64,000 bases of DNA, taken from positions 1 to 64,000 of the forward strand of contig NZ_CANNBW010000006.1 in NCBI RefSeq assembly GCF_947502995.1. The letters are read 5' to 3'. The translations under genes and the position numbers were made by a program. The DNA is from an uncultured Tenacibaculum sp. Lineage in GTDB: Bacteria > Bacteroidota > Bacteroidia > Flavobacteriales > Flavobacteriaceae. Shown piece by piece: positions 37,680-47,038 of the stretch. Position 1 is the first letter of the stretch. The number at the start of each line of letters is the position of its first letter. The notes beneath the pieces are model-generated. The model saw only the letters and a program-made list of their open reading frames with translations, searched no databases and was not told the origin of the DNA.

Positions 37680-38420
37680 ATGAATTATATCGAGCATGTT
37701 GGTAAGTATTTTATGATGCTTGGTCAGGTTTTTAGAGCTCCACAAAAGTTTCGAGTTTTTTGGGAGGCTTTGTTTAGGGAAATTGAAGAGTTAGGATTAA
37801 AATCTATAGGTATAATTGCATTTATATCTTTCTTCATAGGTGGAGTAATAGCCTTACAAACAGCTTTAAATATTAGTGATCCTTTAATTCCGAAAATGTT
37901 AATTGGTTTTGCTACTAAAAGATCTGTTATTTTGGAGTTTGCTCCAACTTTTTGTTCTATCATTTTAGCAGGAAAAGTAGGTTCTTATATTACTTCAAGT
38001 ATTGGAACAATGCGTGTTACAGAACAAATTGACGCATTAGAAATAATGGGAGTTAATTCTTTAAATTATTTAGTATTGCCTAAGTTGTTAGCAACAATCT
38101 TCTTTTATCCTTTTTTAGTGATTTTAGGTATGTTTTTAGCCATATTTGGAGGATGGGTAGCAGGAAAGGCTACAAATATGTTTTTTGTTGAAGATTACAT
38201 TATGGGAATTCAGTTTGATTTTGATCCTTACTTAGTCGTATATGCATTAATAAAGACAATTGTTTTTGCATTTATAATAGCTACAGTTCCATCATATCAC
38301 GGTTATTACGTAAAGGGAGGTTCTTTAGAAGTAGGAAAAGCAAGTACCCAATCTGTAGTTTGGACTATCGTAGTAATAGTTGTTTGTAACTATTTCTTAA
38401 CTCAAATGTTGCTTACATAG
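37680..38420 (+). CDS. mlaE: MlaE-family ABC transporter permease
   Basis: The 246-residue membrane protein has the MlaE family pattern: SIGIIAFISFFIGGVIALQTA, EFAPTFCSIILAGKVGSYITSSIG, and RVTEQIDALEIMGVNSLNYL. The complex moves phospholipids between the outer and inner membranes. It is followed 2 bases later by the ATPase gene. An MCE-domain partner (MlaD) is not in this window. Confidence 0.93.
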   Translation: MNYIEHVGKYFMMLGQVFRAPQKFRVFWEALFREIEELGLKSIGIIAFISFFIGGVIALQTALNISDPLIPKMLIGFATKRSVILEFAPTFCSIILAGKVGSYITSSIGTMRVTEQIDALEIMGVNSLNYLVLPKLLATIFFYPFLVILGMFLAIFGGWVAGKATNMFFVEDYIMGIQFDFDPYLVVYALIKTIVFAFIIATVPSYHGYYVKGGSLEVGKASTQSVVWTIVVIVVCNYFLTQMLLT

Positions 38421-38422
38421 TT

Positions 38423-39187
38423 ATGATTAAAGTGAATGATATACATAAAAGCTTTGGTGAAGCTAAAGTTTTAAAAGGAATTTCGACTTCTTTTGAACCA
38501 GGAATGACGAATTTAATAATTGGTCAAAGTGGAGCAGGTAAAACAGTTTTTTTAAAAAGTTTATTAGGACTTCATACACCTGAAAAAGGAACTATAGTGT
38601 ACAATGGTCAAATTAATACAGAAATGACTATTGATGATAAGAGAGAGTTTAGAAAAGAGTTAGGAATGGTTTTTCAAGGAAGTGCTTTGTTCGATTCTTT
38701 AAATGTAGAAGAGAATGTAATGTTTCCGTTGAAAATGTTTACAAAACAAACTTTAGACGAAATGTTAGAACGAGTAAATTTCGTACTAAAAAGAGTAGAT
38801 TTAGAAAATTCTAATATGAAATTTCCTGCAGAGCTTTCTGGAGGAATGCAAAAAAGAGTTGCTATAGCAAGAGCAATAGTAATGAACCCAAAGTACCTTT
38901 TTTGTGATGAACCAAATTCTGGTTTAGATCCAAGCACTTCAATATTGATTGATAATTTAATTAAAGAGATTACAGAAGAGTATCAAATTACAACGGTAAT
39001 TAATACACATGATATGAATTCCGTTATGGAAATAGGTGATAAAATTGTTTTCTTGAAGAATGGATTGAAAGCATGGGAGGGTAGTAGTAAAGAGATTTTT
39101 AAAACAGATAATAAGGCAGTAGTAGACTTTGTTTACTCTTCTAATTTATTTAAGAAGGTAAGACAAGCATATTTAAACGATAGTTAA
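38423..39187 (+). CDS. mlaF: MlaF-type ABC transporter ATP-binding protein
   Basis: The 254-residue ATPase has Walker A GQSGAGKT, the signature LSGGMQKR, Walker B YLFCDEPNSGLDP and the switch His in INTHDMNSV. It pairs with the MlaE permease directly upstream for lipid asymmetry maintenance. Length and order are typical for flavobacterial mla pairs. Confidence 0.94.
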   Translation: MIKVNDIHKSFGEAKVLKGISTSFEPGMTNLIIGQSGAGKTVFLKSLLGLHTPEKGTIVYNGQINTEMTIDDKREFRKELGMVFQGSALFDSLNVEENVMFPLKMFTKQTLDEMLERVNFVLKRVDLENSNMKFPAELSGGMQKRVAIARAIVMNPKYLFCDEPNSGLDPSTSILIDNLIKEITEEYQITTVINTHDMNSVMEIGDKIVFLKNGLKAWEGSSKEIFKTDNKAVVDFVYSSNLFKKVRQAYLNDS

Positions 39188-39251
39188 TCTTTTGGTTTTT
39201 AAACAGATGCTTTTTTAGGTGAAAAAAAAGATTTATTTTTTTGAAAATATG

Positions 39252-39283
39252 TTTGGTGGAATTAAAAAAGCTTTATATATTTG
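39252..39283 (+). promoter_or_regulatory. tRNA promoter
   Basis: TTTG (39252-39255), a 20-base spacer and TATATTTG (39276-39283) form an exact Bacteroidota housekeeping promoter, 18 bases before tRNA-Lys. Confidence 0.85.
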
Positions 39284-39301
39284 CAACCGCTAAGAAAAAA
39301 T

Positions 39302-39374
39302 GACCGGGTAGCTCAGTTGGTAGAGCATCTCCCTTTTAAGGAGAGGGTCCTGGGTTCGAGCCCCAGCCCGGTCA
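39302..39374 (+). tRNA. tRNA-Lys (TTT)
   Basis: The cloverleaf is complete: acceptor GACCGGG/CCCGGTC (39302-39308 with 39367-39373), D stem GCTC/GAGC, anticodon stem TCTCC/GGAGA with loop CTTTTAA (anticodon TTT at 39335-39337), and T loop GGTTCGAGCCC. CCA is not encoded. Confidence 0.97.
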
Positions 39375-39377
39375 CAA

Positions 39378-39405
39378 TAAAGCTTCCTTTTGGGAGGCTT
39401 TTTCT
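39378..39405 (+). terminator. Hairpin between tRNA-Lys and tRNA-Tyr
   Basis: AAAGCTTCC pairs with GGAGGCTTT (one G-T pair) and is followed by a T-rich tract. It may terminate part of the transcripts. Tyr would then depend on read-through. Confidence 0.55.
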
Positions 39406-39416
39406 TTGAAAATTTT

Positions 39417-39499
39417 GGGGAGATTCCAGAGCGGCCAAATGGGACGGACTGTAACTCCGTTGTCTTTCGACTTCGCAGGTTCGAATCCTGCTCTCCCCA
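39417..39499 (+). tRNA. tRNA-Tyr (GTA)
   Basis: This 83-base class II tRNA has acceptor GGGGAGA/TCTCCCC (39417-39423 with 39492-39498), anticodon stem ACGGA/TCCGT with loop CTGTAAC (anticodon GTA at 39451-39453), a long variable arm and T arm GCAGGTTCGAATCCTGC. CCA is not encoded. Confidence 0.97.
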
Positions 39500-39537
39500 C
39501 TACATTTATACTTTAATTAGGGGATTTTTATTAAGGG

Positions 39538-39570
39538 CGTTTAACTTGAGGGAGTTGGGCGTTTTTTTTT
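39538..39570 (+). terminator. tRNA terminator
   Basis: CGTTTAACT (39538-39546) pairs with AGTTGGGCG (39553-39561), using three G-T pairs, and runs into nine T residues. The stretch 39571-39786 after it shows nothing. Confidence 0.6.
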
Positions 39571-39786
39571 ACTGCAACTTTTAAAATCTCTATTTTCTTC
39601 ATTTGAATTATAAAAAGAACAGTTTTTTACAGGTGTACAAGTTGAGTTGATATAAGCTTTTTAAAGGCGATTAATTTGTAGAATTTATGTTGTTTAAAGG
39701 TTTTGTATACTCTTATTAAAAGGTTGCTGAGAAGTTTTAATCTTAAGATTAAGGCTGATGAAAACCGAAAAAAAGTGAAATTTATA

Positions 39787-40974
39787 TTATTTAGGAAGTA
39801 AAACTATAAATGTAGCTCCATGTCCATATTCAGATTCTACCCAAATTTTACCTTTATATAAAGCGATAATCTTAGTTACAATAGCTAATCCAATACCTGT
39901 AGAATTATGATGATCATCTAGAGTTTGAAAGATGTCGAAAATCTTTTTATGATATTTTTCTTTTATTCCCTTACCGTTGTCTTGAATTCTAAATTCCCAA
40001 TTATCACCTTTGTCTTGGTAACTAACAGTTACTAATCCGTCTTCTTCTTTAGCATATTTAACAGCATTGCTAATTAAGTTTTGGAAGAGTTGGTGTAATC
40101 TAAACTTATCACCACGAATTGTAGGTAATTTCTCTGGAACATGTATTTTAACATGAGAAGGTACGTGAATAGTTTCTGTGATATCGCTAACTACAAAATC
40201 TAAATCAACCTGTCGTTCAGAGCGTTCTACTTTGTCAACACCAGCATATTTCAAAATACCATTAATTAAGTGATCCATTTTGTCGATTTTCTTAATTAAT
40301 AGTTGGAAGTTTTTTTCTATATCTTCATCTTTTATTAAATGACTTAAATCTTCATGAAGCCAAGTAACCAAAGTATTCATACTTCGCAGTGGTGCTTTTA
40401 AATCATGAGAAACTACATGTGCAAAATCATTAAGCTCTTTGTTACTAATGGTTAAATGATTTAAAAGCTCTTCACGTTCTTTTTGAGCAATTAAATCTTC
40501 GGTGATATCCCTTACTATACCATGAGCAAAAACAGGTTCGCCTTCATCATTATAAACCAAACTAGAATTTATCTCAATCCATCTTATTTCTTTTTTTCTG
40601 TTGTATATTCTAGCTCTAAAGTTTCTAAAAGTTCCTTTTTCTAAAAGTGTAGCATATGATTCCATAGCATACTCTACATCTTCCTTGTATAAAGTACTAG
40701 TAACATTAAAAGTGTCGTTGTAACCAAAAAAAGCTTGAGAAGCATCATTCATTTTTAAAACATTACCATATAAATCCATTAAGATGTAGGGATCTACAAT
40801 AGTTTTAAAAAGGCTTTCTAAATGAATTTCTTTTTCATTAAGAACATTTCTTAAGTTTTGATTAGTTTGATAGAGTTCTAAAGATTTGTCTTCAAGAATT
40901 TTTTCAGCAGCTTTTCTAGCTTGTCTTTCTCTATTAAGAGCTTTTTCTAAAAGCGCTATTTTGGCCTCACTCAT
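39787..40974 (-). CDS. PAS-domain sensor histidine kinase
   Basis: This 395-residue cytosolic kinase has an N-terminal coiled coil (1-50), a PAS domain (about 55-170, LKMNDASQAFFGYND), HisKA with FAHVVSHDLKAPLRSM (about 180-250) and HATPase_c with NLISNAVKYAKEEDG, DNGKGIKEKYHKKIF and STGIGLAIV. No membrane segments are visible. Its start overlaps the H-NOX stop by four bases (ATGA), so it is very likely the output partner of the H-NOX sensor. Confidence 0.92.
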   Translation of the reverse strand: MSEAKIALLEKALNRERQARKAAEKILEDKSLELYQTNQNLRNVLNEKEIHLESLFKTIVDPYILMDLYGNVLKMNDASQAFFGYNDTFNVTSTLYKEDVEYAMESYATLLEKGTFRNFRARIYNRKKEIRWIEINSSLVYNDEGEPVFAHGIVRDITEDLIAQKEREELLNHLTISNKELNDFAHVVSHDLKAPLRSMNTLVTWLHEDLSHLIKDEDIEKNFQLLIKKIDKMDHLINGILKYAGVDKVERSERQVDLDFVVSDITETIHVPSHVKIHVPEKLPTIRGDKFRLHQLFQNLISNAVKYAKEEDGLVTVSYQDKGDNWEFRIQDNGKGIKEKYHKKIFDIFQTLDDHHNSTGIGLAIVTKIIALYKGKIWVESEYGHGATFIVLLPK

Positions 40975-41510
40975 TTCTTTAAGATTTCAAATCGTACCTC
41001 AGAACCATCTTCTTTGATTAGTTCATGCTTAATTTCACAATTTTGCCCATAATGAGCAAAGCTCTTTTCCATAAGTCCGTGTGCAAATGTGTAAAGAGAT
41101 CTTGAAGATCGATAGATTAAAACTAATTTTTCGTCAGTTTGTTCTATTGTTTCAAATTGTGGTAATTCTGCATCTGGGTATAATTTTCTAACCTGTACAT
41201 GAATGTGCTCTTCTATTGAAGATAATAATTCGATTGGTCCTTTGTAAGATTTTAAAATAGAGCCATAGTTGCTTGCTAATGCATCAAAAAAATGAAGCCC
41301 ATAAACTTTAAGAAGATCATTAGGAGCTATTTTTGTTACATTGCTTAAGTTGGTGAGTAAAGATACCATTTCAGTAAATTTATAAGTACCAACTGAGGTG
41401 TAAACACCGTTTGACTCTAATTCAGATTCATCAATAATTTGTTGAACTGTTTCAAGACCAAATTTAGATTCTACCAAATCTAAGAATTCTGTAAATACGA
41501 TTCCTTTCAT
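40971..41510 (-). CDS. H-NOX (heme-NO/O2-binding) sensor protein
   Basis: This 179-residue protein has the H-NOX pattern: MKGIVFTEFLDLVESKFGLE at the start, a proximal heme His in EEHIHVQVRKLYPDAELP (second His of HIH, eight residues before the Pro, as in soluble guanylate cyclase), and the heme-propionate motif YRSSR (YxSxR) in LIYRSSRSLYTFAHG. Family members bind NO (some O2) and control a neighbouring kinase. It sits between a response regulator and a histidine kinase, all co-directional and nearly touching. Confidence 0.92.
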   Translation of the reverse strand: MKGIVFTEFLDLVESKFGLETVQQIIDESELESNGVYTSVGTYKFTEMVSLLTNLSNVTKIAPNDLLKVYGLHFFDALASNYGSILKSYKGPIELLSSIEEHIHVQVRKLYPDAELPQFETIEQTDEKLVLIYRSSRSLYTFAHGLMEKSFAHYGQNCEIKHELIKEDGSEVRFEILKK

Positions 41511-41513
41511 AAT

Positions 41514-41918
41514 TTAACTGACTAATTCACTACTAGTCCAATAATCGAGCATAGTAGAGATGTTTTTGCTGTAATCTTCGTAACGGATAGGTTTTAGAAT
41601 GTAACCTGCTATACCAAGTTCATAACATCTTTTAAGATCCTGCATGTTGTCAGAGCTGGAAAGAATTATAATAGGAATATATTTTAATCGTTCATCAGAT
41701 TTTAATATTTCCAAAAATTCTATTCCATTCATTTTTGGCATATTCAAATCTAAAAAAATGAGTTGAGATAATGAAGAACTTTTTAATTTCTCTAATGCAT
41801 CTTCACCATTAGTAGCTTGCGTAACTTGTGTTGGATGTTCACTTTGCCTACAAACTCTAGTGAATTTCATTCTCTCTACTTCGTCATCATCTATAAATAA
41901 GATATTTAATTTTTTCAT
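41514..41918 (-). CDS. Single-domain response regulator
   Basis: This is a receiver domain only (134 residues from the ATG at 41918, chosen because MKKLNILFIDDDE is the natural start). It has the acidic pair IDDDE, the phospho-acceptor in IFLDLNMPKMNG, the switch Ser in IIILSSSDN and the Lys in GYILKPI. There is no output domain, so it probably acts by phosphotransfer or protein contact. It is first in the three-gene H-NOX operon, 3 bases from the H-NOX gene. Confidence 0.92.
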   Translation of the reverse strand: MKKLNILFIDDDEVERMKFTRVCRQSEHPTQVTQATNGEDALEKLKSSSLSQLIFLDLNMPKMNGIEFLEILKSDERLKYIPIIILSSSDNMQDLKRCYELGIAGYILKPIRYEDYSKNISTMLDYWTSSELVS

Positions 41919-42134
41919 TATCATCACGGGAATCATTAATTACATCTGCAAAATAGAAAAAATGCTACTTAAAGAGCTTTAGATTATGTTTAATGAGGAT
42001 TTAAGTTAGATTATTGGTTAATTACTGTAGATGAATGTTTTTTAAAATACTTTAATTAACAAGTGTAAGTATATAAGGTACATATAAAATAATTCATCTT
42101 TTTGTATCTTTCGACCAAAAAACAGAATATAGGC

Positions 42135-43571
42135 ATGGATGAAAATAAGCAAGAAGAAAATATCGATAAGTCGAAAGAGGCTGTAAAACAAGATGCTAAA
42201 GGTTTGTGGGTGAGTTTTAAAACTTTTATACATGAGCTTTTAGATTTTAAACATGATACAGATCAAGAAGCTACAATTGAAGCTATAAAAGGAGATATAC
42301 CTTTTAAAGGTGCAACAGCTTGGATTTTAATTTGTTCCATTTTTGTTGCATCAATTGGTTTAAATGCGAATTCTACCGCAGTGGTAATTGGAGCCATGTT
42401 AATATCTCCTTTAATGGGGCCAATTTTAGGAGTTGGAATGTCATTGGCTATAAATGACATTGATACACTAAAAAAATCGTTAGTAAACTTGGCTACAATG
42501 ATTGTGCTGAGTTTAATAACTGCTTTCTTTTTCTTTTTTATTTTTCCATTAAAAGAAGATACATCTGAACTAATGGGGCGTGTAAAGCCAGATATTCGTG
42601 ATGTGTTAATTGCGTTCTTTGGAGGTTTAGCTTTAATTATAGCAAGAACTAAAAAAGGAACTATAGCTTCAGTAATATTTGGAGTAGCAATTGCTACAGC
42701 ATTAATGCCACCTTTGTGTACTGCAGGTTATGGTTTGGCTATTGGTAATATCGATTATTTCTTAGGAGCCATGTATTTATTTACTATTAATGCGATTTTT
42801 ATTGCTTTAGCAACTTTTATTGTGTTAAAGTTATTAGGTTTTACTATGATTCGTTATGTAAACTCTAAAAAGAGAAAACGTGTTGCTCAAATTGCTTCTT
42901 TAATAGCTTTATTAGTAATGGTACCTGCAGTTATGACATTTTTAAAAGTGTATAAGGATACTGTTTTAGATGCTAGTTTTAATAAATACATTAAGAAAGA
43001 AGTTACAGATAATGATAATTTATGGTTAAATGGAGAACCTAAAAAGGATGATGATTTAAAAGAAATTAGACTTAGGTTTAATGGGGAAATAGCTCCTGCT
43101 GTAGAAACAAACTTAAAATTGAAAGTTAAAGATTACGATAAAATTTCTGATTATGAAGTTTTTGTTATTGGAAATAAATCGAGAAGTATAGATGATATTT
43201 CTAAATCTTTAGAAAGAGCATATAATAACTTAGATCAGAAAGATTATGTTATTAATGGGTTACAAGATAAGATTAAGGAATTGGAAAATGAAATTTCTGG
43301 ATTAACATCTACTATAGAAAAAGCAGATAAAAGTAGTATTCCTTTTAGTAAGATTGCTGGTGGAGCAAAGCTTAGATTTAATGATATTCAGGAAATTCGT
43401 TTTTCTAAAGTATTATCAACAAAAGATTTTATTAAAATCGATACACTTCCAGAGGCTACTGTAATTTGGAGTAGCAAGTTGAAAAAAGATTATGTAGCCA
43501 AAAAAGAAATCGAATTAAAGAAATGGTTACAGAAGGAGATGAAGTTAGATACTTTAATTATTAAGAAATAA
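42135..43571 (+). CDS. DUF389 membrane protein
   Basis: The ATG at 42135 is chosen (478 residues) because a promoter-like TATCTTTC lies at 42105-42112 inside the longer frame. The hydrophobic core (about 60-290) has family words such as NANSTAVVIGAMLISPLMGPILG and ALMPPLCTAGYGLAIG-like segments. The C-terminal 190 residues are soluble with a coiled coil (about 375-410). DUF389 proteins are multi-spanning membrane proteins without established function. Confidence 0.88.
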   Translation: MDENKQEENIDKSKEAVKQDAKGLWVSFKTFIHELLDFKHDTDQEATIEAIKGDIPFKGATAWILICSIFVASIGLNANSTAVVIGAMLISPLMGPILGVGMSLAINDIDTLKKSLVNLATMIVLSLITAFFFFFIFPLKEDTSELMGRVKPDIRDVLIAFFGGLALIIARTKKGTIASVIFGVAIATALMPPLCTAGYGLAIGNIDYFLGAMYLFTINAIFIALATFIVLKLLGFTMIRYVNSKKRKRVAQIASLIALLVMVPAVMTFLKVYKDTVLDASFNKYIKKEVTDNDNLWLNGEPKKDDDLKEIRLRFNGEIAPAVETNLKLKVKDYDKISDYEVFVIGNKSRSIDDISKSLERAYNNLDQKDYVINGLQDKIKELENEISGLTSTIEKADKSSIPFSKIAGGAKLRFNDIQEIRFSKVLSTKDFIKIDTLPEATVIWSSKLKKDYVAKKEIELKKWLQKEMKLDTLIIKK

Positions 43572-43592
43572 AAAAATAGATTATATGTAATT

Positions 43593-43622
43593 AAAAAGAG
43601 CATTCGTTAGAATGCTCTTTTT
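43593..43622. terminator. Bidirectional terminator
   Basis: A 13-bp perfect stem (AAAAAGAGCATTC with its complement) over a GTTA loop lies between the convergent genes ending at 43571 and 43628. Confidence 0.9.
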
Positions 43623-43627
43623 TGTTT

Positions 43628-44254
43628 TTATTTATTTTGATTACAATTTTTTAAAATTTCTTCGGCTCTTTCTTTGCCATATTTAGGATAGTACTTAGGT
43701 AATTCTTCTTTTTCAAATAAGGCTAAAGCTTTTTCAACATCTTTACAATACGGATCTATAGGTTGACCGAAAAACTTTGCACTTCCCATATCCCATTCAG
43801 CCTTTCCTAATATAACTCTAGGATTTTTTGGAGCTAATTTTAAAGCTTCATTATATAAAACCGCATTTTTACCAGATAAAGTCATTCCATATTTTTGTCC
43901 ATCAAAAGCAATGTAAGCTGTATTTAATAAAGCTTGATTAATCATAATTTCAGGATTTTTAGGAGAAATACTTTTGGCGATATCTAAAAACTCTTGTGCT
44001 CTTTTTAATTTAGAGTTTAGTTTGGCTTCATCTTTTAAACCAAAGCTTCCTAGTATTTCAATAGTTGCCACATAGTAAGAAGGTAACCATTCATTTTGTT
44101 CAGCTTTGGCTATTCTCTCAAATAATTGAGATGCTTGATCATTTTTTTTCGCTCCCCAAAGTTCGAAAGCTTTTTGCATTCCTTTATCGTATTTCGATTG
44201 ACTAAAAATTGAAACTGATACAGTTAATAAGAATAAAGTGATTATTTTTTTCAT
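43628..44254 (-). CDS. Secreted TPR-like protein
   Basis: This 208-residue protein has a signal peptide (MKKIITLFLLTVSVSIFSQ) followed by helical, TPR-like repeats (KAFELWGAKKNDQASQLFER, AQEFLDIAKSISPKNPE, LYNEALKLAPKNPRV). It is probably periplasmic and acts as a protein-binding scaffold. It starts 12 bases after the DUF2141 gene, in one unit with it. Confidence 0.8.
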   Translation of the reverse strand: MKKIITLFLLTVSVSIFSQSKYDKGMQKAFELWGAKKNDQASQLFERIAKAEQNEWLPSYYVATIEILGSFGLKDEAKLNSKLKRAQEFLDIAKSISPKNPEIMINQALLNTAYIAFDGQKYGMTLSGKNAVLYNEALKLAPKNPRVILGKAEWDMGSAKFFGQPIDPYCKDVEKALALFEKEELPKYYPKYGKERAEEILKNCNQNK

Positions 44255-44265
44255 GATAAGCGTTT

Positions 44266-44709
44266 TTATTTTATAGTAATAGCTAAAGAAATATTTTTAT
44301 CGACAGTGAATTGTGCATCTTTATATTTTGGAGGTCCAAAAAATCCTTTGGCATCATTAGAAATCCCTATAGGTTCTTTTGGAATACCAAATATTTTAGT
44401 GTCCATTTTTTTATTATCATTTTCATCATGAAAAGCAGAAATTGCATAATTTCCTGCTTTAATGTTTTTAAAAACGGCTGTAGCTTTCTTATCACTTATT
44501 TTTACGATTTCACCTTTCATAGGTGTTTTTAAGAAAGTATCTTCAGAGTCATACAGAGCAATGTATAAATCACCTTTGTCTGATTTCATTCCAGAAAAAT
44601 CAATAGTAATAGAATATGTTTCTTGTGCTAAAATGCTTGAAAAAGTGCTTAACACGAATACGAAAAGGAGTAAAATAAGTCTTTGCATAGTTTTAAGATT
44701 TAAATTCAT
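44266..44709 (-). CDS. DUF2141 secreted protein
   Basis: This 147-residue protein has a signal peptide ending ILAQ and the DUF2141 beta-sandwich signatures GDLYIALYDSEDTF, GNYAISAFHDENDNKKMDTK and GIPKEPIGISNDAKG. Proteins of this type are exported and are often next to TonB receptors, as here. The paired TTACCGA sites at 44750-44782 lie 41-73 bases upstream of its start. Confidence 0.9.
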   Translation of the reverse strand: MNLNLKTMQRLILLLFVFVLSTFSSILAQETYSITIDFSGMKSDKGDLYIALYDSEDTFLKTPMKGEIVKISDKKATAVFKNIKAGNYAISAFHDENDNKKMDTKIFGIPKEPIGISNDAKGFFGPPKYKDAQFTVDKNISLAITIK

Positions 44710-44749
44710 TTCAAATATCTTTCGATTTATTTTTATTTAATCAAAATTC

Positions 44750-44782
44750 TTACCGAGTTGTTATTTTTAGTTACCGAATTGT
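44750..44782. promoter_or_regulatory. 21-base-phased direct repeat upstream of the DUF2141 gene
   Basis: TTACCGAGTTGT (44750-44761) and TTACCGAATTGT (44771-44782) differ at one base and start exactly 21 bases apart. A related pair lies at 47039-47071 before the TonB receptor. This is the pattern expected for a LytTR-type or similar dimeric regulator. Confidence 0.6.
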
Positions 44783-44821
44783 GATTAGATTATTGTTATT
44801 TATAGTTTGCTGATAATCATA

Positions 44822-46978
44822 TTAAAGATTATCTAGCTGATTACTCTTGTTATCGTCACTAATAGACCAGAAAAATCCGATAAAAAAGAATTGATCTGCT
44901 GTAGGTCTCAATGCTTGTCTTTCAAAAGTTCCGTTCATGTTCGGTTGGTTACTGTAATTATATCCAAAAACGTTTTCTGTTCCTAAAACATTGTTTACAG
45001 ATATGTATAATATCTTTTGTTGGCTAATCAAGTAAGCGGCGTTTAAACTTACGGAATTATAATTCTTAGTTTTTTCATTTAAAAAACCGATTTTATTAGG
45101 ATTTGTATATGTTCTACCGGTTGCAAATCTGTAAGAAACACCAAGTTGAGTTTTCCAAGAATCAACCCAATATTTACCAACTACAGAAGCATTGTGTGAT
45201 GATGCAAAATTTGGAGTTGCCCTAGTAGGAAAATTTCTATGATCTCTTTCCGTGTCTAAATAAGAGTACGATACCCAGTAATCTAAGTTTTTAATATTTT
45301 TATTATCTCTCCAGAAAATATCTACACCTTTTGCAAAACCATCTCCATTATTATCAAAATTAGAAGAAGGAGAAGCAAACTGATCGTCGAATTTAACTAA
45401 GTCATCATATTGTTTGTAGTAAGCTTCAATTCTAAATTGTTGCTTGTCTTTCATAAATTGATAGTTAGCAATGTAGTGTGTCGCATTTTCAGGATTTAAA
45501 TCGGTAGAAAATTTTAAATATTCACTTCTCGGATTCTGGTAAAACTTACCGTAAGCAAAAGAGAATTGAGATTTAGCTCCTGATTTATAGGCTAAAGAAG
45601 CTCTTGGAGAAAACGTCATTTGATCAGAAAACTCATTGTTTTCGGCTCTAAGTCCAACTTTAGCTGCTAGTTTTTTAGAAAAGAAAATATCTGTTTCCGC
45701 AAATGTTCCAAAAATGTTATTATTGAATCCGTAGTTAAAAGAGTTGGTGTTATTTAGTGTGAACTTTTCTTTAAAGTTTGTGATAAAATATTCAGAACCA
45801 AAGTTTAGTTTTATACGACTAGAAAAACGTTTAGAAACTTTTACTTTAAAGTGAGCAGAATTTTCTTGATCATCTATCAGATTATCTTGTAAAGTAAAAT
45901 CAGTATTTTCATTAGTATAACTCATTCCTCCAGAAATAGACCATCTGCTTCCTAAACGTTGTTTGTATGAACCATTAAAGTAAAGGTTGGTGTTTTGTAA
46001 AGCAAAATTGAAACCGTTAGCGAAGTTAATATCCTCTTGAATCACATCTAAATTAGAATAGTTAAAAGCACTATAAAGTTTTAATAATCCATCTTCATTT
46101 GGTTGATAGCGATATACCATTTCACCACTTGCACCTTCAAAAGGTTTATTCCATTCTTCTCTTCCCGGAAATGCAATTTGGTAAGGAGCTAAGTTGATAT
46201 AAGAAGTATTTATACTGAAAGAGTTTTTACCCCAAATTTGAGTATTTCCAATTCCAGCACCAACTGTCATTAATTGGATTTCAGTTTTTTCTTGATCTGG
46301 TTGATCAATAGTATTTAAAGTAAGTACGCTCGATAACGCTTGTCCGTATTCAGCAGAATAACCACCAGTAGAAAAAGTCATTCCTTTAAAAAGAAAAGGA
46401 GAAAAACGTCCTCTAGTTGGAACATTACTAGATGTTGGAACAAAAGGATTAAAAACTCGAATTCCATCAATAAACATTTGAGTTTCATTTGCGTCACCAC
46501 CTCGAACAAACAATCTACCATCTTCGTCATTAGCTGAGGTTCCTGGTAATGTTTGAAAAGCTCCAACAACATCACCTAAAGCACTTGCTGTGGTAACAAT
46601 ATCTAAAGGTTTTAAAGCTACAGCTCTTGCTTTTTCTCCAGCATCAAAACTTCCTGCATTAATTACAACTGCATCTAAAGTATTAACATCTTCTCTAAGT
46701 TTTATCATTAAATTATTTAGTTTACTTAACACGGCTGTTTTATAAAAAGTTTCAAAAGAGATAAATGAAACTATTATGGTTTGTGTTCCTTCTTCAGAAG
46801 TTGTAAAGCTGTATTTTCCATTTTCATCGGTAGAAGCTCCGTCATAAGTTCCGTCTAAATATACATTTGCTCCAGGGATTGGATTTCCTTTGGTGTCTAT
46901 AACTTTACCAGAAATTTCTACTTGAGCAAAAGTTACAAAGCTCATTAAAAGAGAAAAAATAAATAGTTTGGTTTTCAT
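44822..46978 (-). CDS. TonB-dependent receptor with carboxypeptidase-like N-terminal domain
   Basis: This 718-residue outer-membrane protein has a signal peptide (1-18), a CarboxypepD_reg-like beta-sandwich (about 20-100, ISGKVIDTKGNPIPGANVYLDG), a plug domain (about 115-220, DEDGRLFVRGGDANETQMFIDG) and a beta-barrel ending in aromatic FFIGFFWSI. It lacks the SusC length and no SusD is adjacent, so it may import metals, siderophores or other small ligands. A 21-base-phased repeat upstream suggests common control with the DUF2141/TPR genes. Confidence 0.93.
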   Translation of the reverse strand: MKTKLFIFSLLMSFVTFAQVEISGKVIDTKGNPIPGANVYLDGTYDGASTDENGKYSFTTSEEGTQTIIVSFISFETFYKTAVLSKLNNLMIKLREDVNTLDAVVINAGSFDAGEKARAVALKPLDIVTTASALGDVVGAFQTLPGTSANDEDGRLFVRGGDANETQMFIDGIRVFNPFVPTSSNVPTRGRFSPFLFKGMTFSTGGYSAEYGQALSSVLTLNTIDQPDQEKTEIQLMTVGAGIGNTQIWGKNSFSINTSYINLAPYQIAFPGREEWNKPFEGASGEMVYRYQPNEDGLLKLYSAFNYSNLDVIQEDINFANGFNFALQNTNLYFNGSYKQRLGSRWSISGGMSYTNENTDFTLQDNLIDDQENSAHFKVKVSKRFSSRIKLNFGSEYFITNFKEKFTLNNTNSFNYGFNNNIFGTFAETDIFFSKKLAAKVGLRAENNEFSDQMTFSPRASLAYKSGAKSQFSFAYGKFYQNPRSEYLKFSTDLNPENATHYIANYQFMKDKQQFRIEAYYKQYDDLVKFDDQFASPSSNFDNNGDGFAKGVDIFWRDNKNIKNLDYWVSYSYLDTERDHRNFPTRATPNFASSHNASVVGKYWVDSWKTQLGVSYRFATGRTYTNPNKIGFLNEKTKNYNSVSLNAAYLISQQKILYISVNNVLGTENVFGYNYSNQPNMNGTFERQALRPTADQFFFIGFFWSISDDNKSNQLDNL

Positions 46979-47038
46979 GTCGTTTTTTTATTTGATGACA
47001 CAAAGGTGTGTTTGTATTCTTCTTTTTCATAAAAAGAA

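Noticed and set aside
39390..39584. 64-codon ORF on the plus strand
   Set aside because: It overlaps tRNA-Tyr and its terminator and has no protein features.
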